In this document: positions 34,651 to 42,328 of the stretch, in pieces | Numbering within the stretch: position 1 is the stretch's first letter | Layout: every line of letters starts with the position of its first letter | From: CAZUSO01 sp964622775 | Lineage (GTDB): Bacteria; Bacteroidota; Bacteroidia; Chitinophagales; Chitinophagaceae | Length of the DNA: 54,703 bases | Assembly: GCA_964622775.1 (NCBI GenBank) | Contig: CAZUSO010000015.1 | Coordinates: forward strand, 1-54,703 | Direction: 5' to 3' | Made by a program: the position numbers and the translations under genes | The notes under the pieces: model-generated | Database searches by the model: none | What the model saw: only the letters and a program-made list of their open reading frames with translations | Told to the model about the DNA's origin: nothing

Positions 34651-37332
34651 ATGGTCAACCAAATAAGATTCGCTTTTTCAGGTATCACCCTGTTATTGTT
34701 AGCGGCTTCATTTTCCGTAAATGCGCAGATACACAATAATGCGGATAGCCTGGGAAAGGATTTAAGTATTGAGCACCAGCCGGCCACTACGGTGCAGACG
34801 GCAGATGGAGATGTGCCCTCAGGCACTTATGAGGTTGCTGAGATTAGTATTGCCGGCTTTGAATATCTGGATGATAAAATTATTAAGACCATATTCGGAC
34901 TGACCGAGGGGGAATCTGTAAAATTGCCTAACGATGAGCGCATTTCAAGTGGCATCAAGGCTTTATGGCAGCAGGGTATGTTTTCGGATATTCGGGTAAT
35001 CATTACAAAAATTACGGATAACCGCATTTTCCTGACGATAAGAATTGCCGAACGTCCGCGTCTTTCGGGCTTTGAAATCACCGGTGTGGCCAAGGGCCAA
35101 CAGTCGGAGCTGAAGGAAAAGCTCAAGCAGATTTTAGTTGTGAACCGTATGGTAACCGAATCGCTGAAAAAGGATGTCATTCAAAAAGTAAAAACCTTCT
35201 ATGCCGATAAAGGTTTTATGAATGTCAGGACGGACATCATTGAAAGAAAAAATCCGGAAACGCCTAATGCGGTATTTATCAATGTCGATATCAATAAAGG
35301 CAGCAAGGTGCATATCAATCAGATTAATTTTTCCGGAAACTATAATGCCACCAATCTGCGCCTGAAACGTACGCTGAAAAACACTAAGGAGATGGCCCGC
35401 CTTTCCCTGTATCCGGCGGATGATGAAAACATATACGGAGCTACACATCCAAGCTTTAAGGATTATGTGCGCAGCCAGGGATTCCTGTCCTTCAGCAATA
35501 CGCTGGATGCTCTGGATCCTTATTTCCGCTGGAACATCTTTGCAGGCTCTAAGTTCAACCCTGCAAAGTATGAAGATGATAAAGGCTCGCTGATCGGCTA
35601 TTATAATTCCATTGGTTTCCGCGATGCTCAGGTGGAAAAAGATACGGCTTATTTTGTACAAAACGGCAACCTGAATATTGACCTGAAACTTCAGGAAGGC
35701 AAGAAATATTATTTTGGAGATATCCGGTGGAAAGGCAATACCAAATATTCTGATTCCCTGCTCACCCGCATTTTAGGAATCAGGAAAGGTGATGTGTACG
35801 ACGGAGAACTGCTGGCCAGCCACCTGGCGGGAAACGAGGGCGGCGACATCACCGGCCTCTATATGGATGATGGCTATTTGTTTTTCAAGGTAGATCCAAT
35901 AGAAAAGTCTATCGTACATGATACGATTAATTACGAGATTGTCATTACCGAAGGTCCGCAGGCTACATTGGATAAAGTCACCATATCCGGGAATACCCGT
36001 ACGAACGATCATGTGCTGCGCCGGGAATTATATACTTTGCCGGGCAATAAATTCAGTCGCTCCGATGTGATCCGTTCCATTCGCCAGATCTCGAATCTGG
36101 GCTTTATCGACCCGGAAAAAGTGAACCCTAATTTCATTCCGAATTTATCCAAAGGAACGGTGGATATTGATTACAATGTGGCGGAAAAATCATCAGATCA
36201 ATTAGAGCTTTCAGCCGGTTATGGCGGAGGTATCGGTTTCACCGGAAGCCTGGGCGTTGTTTTCAATAACTTTTCGCTGCGTAATCTTTTTAAATTAAAA
36301 GAATGGAAACCGTTGCCTATGGGCGATGGTCAGAAGCTTTCCATCCGCTATCAGTCCAGCGGCCTGTGGTACAATTCCATCAACTTTGCCTTTACCGAAC
36401 CCTGGTTGGGAGGCAAAAAGCCTACTGCACTTACCATAAGCGGCGTTTACGGACGCTATGCCCAGAACCTTGGCGATACGAATCCCAATTCATCTTACCT
36501 GAGGAACTTCGGTGGTGGCGTATCTATCAGCAAGCGTTTAAAGTGGCCGGATGACAACTTTATTTTCTCTTATGGAGTCAACTATCAGAATTATTTCCTG
36601 AATAATTATACGCTGTTCAGCAATTTCAAAGACGGCTTTTCCAATAACCTGAGCCTTCGTTTGAGCCTTTCACGCAGCACGGTGGATCAGCCGATATTTC
36701 CGCGCAGCGGATCCAATATCAACTTCACGTTTATGTTGACACCGCCTTATTCCATGTTCAGCGATAAGAATTATACCAGCCTTACCGCCCAGGAAAAATT
36801 CAAATGGATCGAATACCACAAGTATCGGTTTACGGCAGAATGGTACCAGAAGATTACCGGTAACCTGGTGTTGAAATTATCTATGAAATACGGCTTCCTG
36901 GGTTATTACAACAAGCAACTGGGCTTCTCTCCGTTTGAGCGCTTCCAGGTGGGTGGCGACGGCTTGTCCGGGTTCAACTACTTTGTCGGTCGCGATATCA
37001 TCTCCCTGCGCGGGTATGAAATCCTGACCAATGCTACCGATGCCACCATCTTTAATAAATATACGGCTGAGGTGCGCTATCCTTTTTCCCTGAATCCGAG
37101 CGCCACCATTTTTGGTCTGGCCTTTGTGGAAGCGGGTAACGGATGGAATAATTTCAGGGAATACAATCCCATGCAGTTGTATCGTTCCGCCGGATTAGGG
37201 GTGCGTATTTTTCTGCCGATGTTCGGATTGCTGGGATTGGATTATGGTTTAGGTTTCGATCGCTTAGGTCCGGGAGTGAAGTTTGGCAGCGCATTTAAGT
37301 TCACCTTTATGCTTGGCCAGGAGCCGGATTAA
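34651..37332 (+). CDS. bamA: Outer-membrane protein assembly factor BamA
   Basis: An 893-residue Omp85 protein that inserts beta-barrels into the outer membrane. The signal peptide ends at SVNAQ. POTRA domains follow (about 55-520; for example ISIAGFEYLDDKIIKTIFGL and VTISGNTRTNDHVLRREL), then the surface-antigen barrel from about 550 to the C-terminus. A GRDIISLRGYE segment corresponds to the VRGF/Y-type motif in loop 6. The start at 34651 excludes a 29-residue extension that overlaps uppS. It lies 64 nt after uppS and ahead of two Skp genes. Confidence 0.95.
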   Translation: MVNQIRFAFSGITLLLLAASFSVNAQIHNNADSLGKDLSIEHQPATTVQTADGDVPSGTYEVAEISIAGFEYLDDKIIKTIFGLTEGESVKLPNDERISSGIKALWQQGMFSDIRVIITKITDNRIFLTIRIAERPRLSGFEITGVAKGQQSELKEKLKQILVVNRMVTESLKKDVIQKVKTFYADKGFMNVRTDIIERKNPETPNAVFINVDINKGSKVHINQINFSGNYNATNLRLKRTLKNTKEMARLSLYPADDENIYGATHPSFKDYVRSQGFLSFSNTLDALDPYFRWNIFAGSKFNPAKYEDDKGSLIGYYNSIGFRDAQVEKDTAYFVQNGNLNIDLKLQEGKKYYFGDIRWKGNTKYSDSLLTRILGIRKGDVYDGELLASHLAGNEGGDITGLYMDDGYLFFKVDPIEKSIVHDTINYEIVITEGPQATLDKVTISGNTRTNDHVLRRELYTLPGNKFSRSDVIRSIRQISNLGFIDPEKVNPNFIPNLSKGTVDIDYNVAEKSSDQLELSAGYGGGIGFTGSLGVVFNNFSLRNLFKLKEWKPLPMGDGQKLSIRYQSSGLWYNSINFAFTEPWLGGKKPTALTISGVYGRYAQNLGDTNPNSSYLRNFGGGVSISKRLKWPDDNFIFSYGVNYQNYFLNNYTLFSNFKDGFSNNLSLRLSLSRSTVDQPIFPRSGSNINFTFMLTPPYSMFSDKNYTSLTAQEKFKWIEYHKYRFTAEWYQKITGNLVLKLSMKYGFLGYYNKQLGFSPFERFQVGGDGLSGFNYFVGRDIISLRGYEILTNATDATIFNKYTAEVRYPFSLNPSATIFGLAFVEAGNGWNNFREYNPMQLYRSAGLGVRIFLPMFGLLGLDYGLGFDRLGPGVKFGSAFKFTFMLGQEPD

Positions 37333-37598
37333 GATAAATAAAACCGTTTGGAAAACCGGATGTTTTTAAACTATTCGTAACTTTATCGTTCTATCCCATC
37401 CGAAAACAATTTCCTGAAAACCCTGAACTATCAGCAGGCGGAAGATCGTATAAAATTATTGAACAGGCTCCGGTCTTCCGTTTTCAGGATATATTCTTTA
37501 TGAACCAAACAGGATGTCAGCTTAGGCAGGAGGTATGCAATCTTCAGGATACTATCAGGCGGGCTGCGGCTGTTCAATAAAAACAACATATATTTTTT

Positions 37599-38111
37599 AT
37601 GAAAAAGGCATTTTTCTCATTAGCGGCATTGCTGTTTTTTGCTCTTGCTGCACAGGCTCAAAAATTTTGCGTTATTGATTCCAAATATATACTGGAAAAG
37701 GTTCCGGAATATACTGCCGCTCAAAAGCAATTGGACGATTTTTCTGCCGGCTGGCAAAAGGAAGTGGACGATAAGATGCAGGTAGTGGATCAGATGTACA
37801 GAAGCTATCAGGCCGAGCGCGCATTACTTTCCGAGGATGCCCGTAAAAAAAGAGAAGATGAGGTGATTGCAAAAGAAAAGGAAGCTAAGGATCTGCAAAA
37901 GCAATATTTCGGCTATGAAGGAGAATTATTTAAAAAGCGTCAGTCTTTGGTAAAACCCGTTCAGGATAAGGTATATGGCGCTGTGCAGCAATACGCATCC
38001 CAGCGGGGTTACGACATGGTTTACGATAAGGCCGGCGGCATAACAATATTTTATGCTAATCCGACTTTGGATAAAAGTGATGAAATCCTTAAAATCATCA
38101 ATAAGAAATAA
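37599..38111 (+). CDS. OmpH/Skp-family periplasmic chaperone (first copy)
   Basis: A 170-residue protein. The signal peptide (MKKAFFSLAALLFFALAAQAQ) precedes a beta-strand segment FCVIDSKYILEKVPEY, a long charged alpha-helical coiled coil (about 40-125), then VYGAVQQYASQRGYDMVYDKAGG and a strand. This is the Skp trimer layout, which holds unfolded outer-membrane proteins for BamA. The 266-nt gap after bamA holds only short frames, no convincing gene and no strong terminator. It is paralogous to the next gene. Confidence 0.92.
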   Translation: MKKAFFSLAALLFFALAAQAQKFCVIDSKYILEKVPEYTAAQKQLDDFSAGWQKEVDDKMQVVDQMYRSYQAERALLSEDARKKREDEVIAKEKEAKDLQKQYFGYEGELFKKRQSLVKPVQDKVYGAVQQYASQRGYDMVYDKAGGITIFYANPTLDKSDEILKIINKK

Positions 38112-38180
38112 TTTAACTACCTTCGCGGACAATTTTTCTAATCACAATCAGTTTTTCTAAAAATAACCATACAAACAACA

Positions 38181-38675
38181 ATGAAGAAAATCTTTTTATT
38201 ACTGACAGCCGGCTTATTCATGATGCTGTCTGCACAAGCTCAGAAGCTGGGCTATATCAATACGGCAGATTTGATGGAAGCTATGCCGGAATATAACAAA
38301 GCCATTGACGATCTGAAGGCTTACCAAAAGACGTTCCAGGATCAGGGTCAGGCTATGATCAAGGAATACCAGACTAAGGTAGAAGCTTACCAGAAGGACG
38401 AAGCCACGATGACGGATGTGATTAAAGAAATCAAGCAAAAAGAAATCGGCGACCTGCAAAACCGCCTTCAGGATCTGAACGACAGCATGAGCGAGAAGAT
38501 GGATGCTAAGCAAAAGGAACTGATGCAGCCCATTATGGACAAAGCCAGAAAGGCTATTGAATCCGTAGGTAAGGAAAACGGTTATCAGTATATTTATGAT
38601 GCAGCCGGTTTGCTTTACGCTCAGGACAGTGACAATGTGTTGTCATTGGTGAAAGCCAAGCTGGGTCTGAAATAA
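38181..38675 (+). CDS. OmpH/Skp-family periplasmic chaperone (second copy)
   Basis: A 164-residue paralogue of the preceding gene, 69 nt downstream. It has a signal peptide ending SAQAQ, the segment KLGYINTADLMEAMPEYNKA, a coiled-coil body (about 38-125) rich in K/Q/D/E, and the C-terminal AIESVGKENGYQYIYDAAG. Tandem skp genes after bamA are common in Bacteroidota. It is last in the envelope cluster, followed by a strong terminator. Confidence 0.93.
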   Translation: MKKIFLLLTAGLFMMLSAQAQKLGYINTADLMEAMPEYNKAIDDLKAYQKTFQDQGQAMIKEYQTKVEAYQKDEATMTDVIKEIKQKEIGDLQNRLQDLNDSMSEKMDAKQKELMQPIMDKARKAIESVGKENGYQYIYDAAGLLYAQDSDNVLSLVKAKLGLK

Positions 38676-38701
38676 TCAATGAAAAACCTTTATCGGAACA
38701 G

Positions 38702-38724
38702 GCGGCCTTATGGCCGCTTTTTTT
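38702..38724 (+). terminator. Rho-independent terminator after the skp genes
   Basis: GCGGCC and GGCCGC form a perfect 6-bp GC stem around a TTAT loop, followed by seven T residues. On the opposite strand the relic cas9 frame ends within its loop. Confidence 0.9.
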
Positions 38725-40151
38725 GTGCTTGTAGTCTTTTGATTAACTTTGGCCTTTGACAATTCGGCAGCAAAACGTCCGCTTTCAATTCCGGTTGTGA
38801 ATTGCTTTCATTGTGAAACTGTTTTTGTGTTTCAATAATTTGGTTTAACTCTTCACGATAAAAATCCCTGTCCACTACCTGAAACATACCGCCAATAATT
38901 TTGGTGCGGTTCCCACTTTTGGCATCTTTTTTCAAGATGTCGTAAATCTTTGTGCTGATGTATTTTTTAGGTTCTTTGGTTTGAGTATTTATATAGCCGT
39001 TCTCAAGATTAAAAGCTAATGTTTCTTTTTCTGTCTTCTTTTTAAGAAGTGTCCAGTCATTAGAGTTATCGCTAAAATCAGGTTCACGTAATTTTCTTGG
39101 CTTCCCTTGACTTGGCTTTACATTTCCTTGTTCGTCATAAACAGTTTCCACAATGTATTCATATTCCTTACTCTTTGCTTTTTCGTATCGGAATGTAAAG
39201 TTCTTTGGCTGTTTTACCTCCTCCCATCCATTGTTATAAATCAATGTGTATTTGTGTTTCCCATCTTGTTTTTCATATTTCACGTCTTTAATCCCCAATG
39301 GGAAAATATCTACAATAGTGTATTCTCTGCTTTTAACCGTTCCTGTTTCGTCAATTTTTGAGATGATTTTCACTTCCTTTAAAATCATCTTTAAATGTCA
39401 TTTGAACATCGGAATACTCATTGTATTTGAAATTATCAATGCCGTCTAATTCTACTTCAGAATATTTTCTTCCGTGTTTATCAGGCAATTCAGTTACGTT
39501 TTTTACTCGCAGGTCAAGTTCTTCTGTAATCTCATTTTCTTTTTCCGACTTATTCTCAACTTCAATTTTCTCATACCCACGCTTTTGGTTGTAGCTCAAT
39601 AAAACCCAAGCCAATTCTTCCAAACTTATTTCAGATTTCAAGGCTTTTTGTCGCAGATAATATAACGTCCAATCATAAGGGATATGATTACCTTTTTTGT
39701 TTTCAATACCTATCTCATTCAGCATTTCCTGATAAGAATCTTTAAAAAGAAATTCCGCTTTGCTTTCTTTTGATTTAGGTAAGTATGCTAACTTCGGTTC
39801 TCTGTTGGATTTGAATTGCCCACTTTTTTCGCCTTTAGCGTTTGTGAAATCAATTTCAAGTTTGTAATGTTTCGGAAATGCATTAAGCAGATTCAAAACC
39901 AAATGAAGCCTGTCTCTCCTTAAAATGAAACGTTCGTTCATTCTTCTCTGACCTCTTTTTTCGGTTCTTTGCGCAGCAGAACTTTTGATTTTACCATTAC
40001 TCTCAAAGTCGTTTATTTCTCCAGCATCCATTGGTAAAATACGAGAACCTAATCCTGTAATTTTTACTATTGCGTTCTCGTGGTCCATTTCTACTAACGC
40101 CTAACCAACAGAGTTTGTGCCGAGGTCAAGCCCTAATATTGTTTTATTCAT
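38708..40151 (-). pseudogene. cas9: cas9 (type II-C) pseudogene: nonsense, frameshift and 3' truncation
   Basis: The minus strand from ATG 40151 reads MNKTILGLDLGTNSVG, the RuvC-I motif with catalytic D9, then TAG at 40101-40103 where Cas9 has Trp. The frame continues with ALVEMDHENAIV, GSRILPMDAGEI and the Arg-rich bridge helix SSAAQRTEKRGQRRMNER. Near 39381-39384 an extra T (TTTT) shifts the frame; the second frame (from about 39388) continues with KIISKIDETGTVKSREYT and REC-like sequence to QKQFHNE. Then it runs into a CRISPR repeat piece and stops at 38708. About 450 of the 1000-1500 residues of the family remain; RuvC-II, HNH, RuvC-III and the PAM-interacting domain are gone. The region is visibly richer in A/T than its neighbours. 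Confidence 0.93.
38794..38810 (+). CRISPR. Partial CRISPR repeat at the cas9 truncation point
   Basis: GTTGTGAATTGCTTTCA begins like a type II-C direct repeat. Sixteen of its 17 nt (all but the first G) are exactly complementary to the tracrRNA anti-repeat at 40198-40214. The bases that should complete the repeat are replaced by cas9 sequence. The 30 or so nt to its left (about 38763-38793) may be one surviving spacer; no full repeat or array remains. Confidence 0.75.
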
Positions 40152-40186
40152 CGTCTTATTTTGTGCTGAAAAATAATTAATTTTTT

Positions 40187-40194
40187 TATATTTG
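40187..40194 (+). promoter_or_regulatory. -7 promoter element (TATATTTG) of the tracrRNA
   Basis: Perfect TAnnTTTG. Transcription would start near 40200, exactly at the anti-repeat. A TTTG lies at 40160-40163, but its 23-nt spacing is longer than consensus. The cas9 start is only 46 nt from the anti-repeat on the other strand. Confidence 0.6.
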
Positions 40195-40197
40195 CAA

Positions 40198-40266
40198 TTG
40201 AAAGCAATTCACAATAAGGATTATTCCGTTGTGAAAACATTCAGGGCGGGGCAACTCGCCTTTTTC
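40198..40266 (+). ncRNA. Type II-C tracrRNA, apparently intact
   Basis: The 5' anti-repeat TTGAAAGCAATTCACAA (40198-40214) is followed by AAGGATTATTCCG, which forms the nexus hairpin (GGA/TCC), then TTGTGAAAACATTC, then a GC hairpin and T run. This order of anti-repeat, nexus and terminator is the hallmark of tracrRNAs. It is divergent from the cas9 relic, and the complementary repeat half survives at 38794-38810. No functional Cas9 is in the window, so it is an orphan here; it could be dead or could serve another locus. Confidence 0.88.
40245..40265 (+). terminator. tracrRNA terminator hairpin
   Basis: GGCGGG and CTCGCC pair (one G-U) around a GCAA tetraloop, followed by TTTTT. Confidence 0.85.
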
Positions 40267-40468
40267 ATTTTTATATTATCGAATGTTTCACAAACACCTT
40301 AAAAAGGCCAATAGCAAATTTGAGCTGCAATCATTTAGGCCTCGCCTGTCTGCGGGACTTTTTATATTTCCCATACACTTTTTCCTCATTCTAAAACTTC
40401 TTTTCCTGAACCCGAAAGTCTTTACATAAATAGGACAATATCTTCGCGCATTCAAAATTCAGCGAAAC

Positions 40469-41506
40469 ATGCAAACAACAATGATATTAGCAGAACAGTA
40501 TCTGCAACTGAAATCAGCGCAGCCTAAAATCAGGATCCGGGACGCCGCGGCGCATCTTGGTGTGAGCGAGGCCGCCCTGATTGCGGTAAATATGGGTAAA
40601 AGCGTTGTACGACTACAGCCCAGATGGCAGGAAATCCTGAAAGAGGTCTCCACTCTGGGTACCGTAATGGCGCTTACCCGTAACGATGATGCCGTGCATG
40701 AACGTCATGGCGTATATGATAATGTGAGCTTTCAGGGACCGGTTGGGCTTGTGGTTAATCCGGATATTGACCTCCGCCTGTTTATGATGCACTGGCAATA
40801 CGGTTTTGCCGTTAATGAAAATAACCGCCTGAGCCTTCAGTTTTTTGATAAAAGCGGAGCAGCCATTCACAAGGTTTATTGCATTGAGGCTACCGATTTG
40901 GATGCATACCATGCCTTAGTCGAAAAATATAAAGACGAACAGCAGATACCGGAGATCGTCTCCACTCCTTATCCGCCTGAGGAGCCTGAAATTGCAGATG
41001 AACAAGTGGACGTGGCAGGATTTCAGGCGGCATGGAAAGCGATTAAAGACACGCATGATTTTTATATGCTGCTGAAACTGTATAAAGTTAGCCGCCTGCA
41101 GGCCATGCGGCTTGCTCCGGAAGGATATACCGTTCCGCTAAAAAATGATGTTTCCGTCGCCCTGCTCCGGCAGGCCGCACAAAAGGAGATTCCTATCATG
41201 GTTTTTGTTGGTAACCGGGGCTGTATTCAGATTCACAGCGGCAGGGTGAACAACCTGATGGAGACGGGCCCATGGTTCAATGTACTGGATCCGGAATTTA
41301 GCCTCCACCTGCGTCATACGGCCATAGTGCATACTTATGCGGTTACCAAGCCATCGGTGGACGGCCCGATTCACTCTATTGAATCCTTTGATGAAAAGGG
41401 AGAGATGATTGTTCAGTATTTTGGGAAACGCAAGCCCGGAGTGCCGGAACTCGAATCCTGGAAAGACCTGGTAAATGAATTAACTCACCCTGCAAAGCTC
41501 CATTAA
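40469..41506 (+). CDS. hmuS: Hemin-degrading factor of the HemS/HmuS/ChuS family
   Basis: A 345-residue cytoplasmic heme-binding protein with two similar halves. The N-terminal half has RIRDAAAHLGVSEAALIA, TLGTVMALTRNDDAVHE and RHGVYDN; the C-terminal half repeats the pattern with LLKLYKVSRLQAMRLA and VFVGNRGCIQIHSG, WFNVLDPEFSLHLR. Family members accept heme after import and release iron or pass heme on. No hmuTUV or TonB receptor genes are adjacent, so it stands alone here. A TATCTTCG element lies about 25 nt upstream. Confidence 0.9.
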   Translation: MQTTMILAEQYLQLKSAQPKIRIRDAAAHLGVSEAALIAVNMGKSVVRLQPRWQEILKEVSTLGTVMALTRNDDAVHERHGVYDNVSFQGPVGLVVNPDIDLRLFMMHWQYGFAVNENNRLSLQFFDKSGAAIHKVYCIEATDLDAYHALVEKYKDEQQIPEIVSTPYPPEEPEIADEQVDVAGFQAAWKAIKDTHDFYMLLKLYKVSRLQAMRLAPEGYTVPLKNDVSVALLRQAAQKEIPIMVFVGNRGCIQIHSGRVNNLMETGPWFNVLDPEFSLHLRHTAIVHTYAVTKPSVDGPIHSIESFDEKGEMIVQYFGKRKPGVPELESWKDLVNELTHPAKLH

Positions 41507-41701
41507 GAATGCTTATCTATAGTCTGATTATTTTAGGAATCTTTATCTCCACTCCGCTCTGGAATCACAAACTCACGAAAATTATCGGGCGCTGATGCGT
41601 AATATGCTGAGCGTTTGATTATTGCGGATGAAAAGAGGAGTAATACGCTGATTGACCTACGAATTATTCTTATGCACTGTAACGAGAGGCGGAATGATGT
41701 C

Positions 41702-41736
41702 AAAACAATGGAAAAGGCCGCCTTTTCCATTGTTTT
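41702..41736. terminator. Bidirectional terminator between hmuS and trxA
   Basis: A perfect 16-bp inverted repeat (AAAACAATGGAAAAGG with CCTTTTCCATTGTTTT) has a 3-nt loop and A/T ends on both sides. It can stop transcripts from both convergent genes. Confidence 0.88.
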
Positions 41737-41749
41737 TCATCTTTAAAAA

Positions 41750-42067
41750 TTAAAGATGAGATTGTATTTTCTTGTCAAAAACGCTTTTCGGGGCGGCTCC
41801 TACATGTTTGTCCACGACCTGACCGTTCTTAATAAACAACACACAGGGAATACTGGTCACGCCATAATTGATGGAAAGATTAGGATTTTCATCAACATTT
41901 ACCTTGCCTACATTTATTTTACCATTGTATTCATTGTTCAATGCGTCAATAGTAGGGCCTAACGCGATACAGGGACCGCACCAGGGCGCCCAGAAATCAA
42001 CTACGGTGAGTTTGTCGGATTGTAACACTTCTGCATCAAAATTTGCATCGGTATAAACTGCTGCCAT
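41750..42067 (-). CDS. trxA: Thioredoxin
   Basis: A 105-residue cytoplasmic thiol-disulfide oxidoreductase. The active site is FWAPWCGPC (C30, C33), the cis-Pro segment is VTSIPCVLFIKNG and the C-terminal helix is complete. The ATG at 42067 (MAAVYTDANF) gives normal length; the frame upstream to 42133 runs through the promoter and is rejected. It has a well-formed promoter upstream. Confidence 0.95.
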   Translation of the reverse strand: MAAVYTDANFDAEVLQSDKLTVVDFWAPWCGPCIALGPTIDALNNEYNGKINVGKVNVDENPNLSINYGVTSIPCVLFIKNGQVVDKHVGAAPKSVFDKKIQSHL

Positions 42068-42102
42068 TTTCTTATGATTTTTTATTTGATAAAAATGAAA
42101 GG

Positions 42103-42133
42103 CAAAAATACTACTAATCCCGCAGTCGGGCAA
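42103..42133 (-). promoter_or_regulatory. trxA promoter, TTG-N20-TATTTTTG
   Basis: On the minus strand a -33 TTG (42131-42133) and a perfect -7 TATTTTTG (42103-42110) are separated by 20 nt, upstream of the trxA ATG. Confidence 0.6.
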
Positions 42134-42297
42134 TAAGCCCTCTAAATATTGGCATAAACAAAAGCATTAGATATTGATAAAATATTTAAACAGTGGCTTT
42201 TTTTCAGTGCGGACGGGCGCTGCATGAAATGAATTTCCCCGGTAAAATCTTTTCCCCATGTAATCCCCATGCCGCACCGACTTTAATTCCCTTTTTG

Positions 42298-42305
42298 TAC
42301 TTTTG
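42298..42305 (+). promoter_or_regulatory. -7 promoter element (TACTTTTG) of smc
   Basis: Perfect TAnnTTTG, 23 nt before the GTG start. No clear -33. Confidence 0.5.
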
Positions 42306-42328
42306 ACCTCTTTCCTAAATCAGAATTT

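Noticed and set aside
37501..37581. 26-codon frame between bamA and the first skp gene
   Set aside because: It is too short, has no ribosome-binding or family support, and its composition does not differ from the spacer.
38708..40151. A compact functional Cas9-like or IscB-like nuclease
   Set aside because: The in-frame TAG, the frameshift and the absence of HNH and later RuvC motifs rule out an active nuclease from this sequence.
41533..41730. 65-codon minus-strand frame between hmuS and trxA
   Set aside because: It runs through the bidirectional terminator and shows no protein-like pattern.
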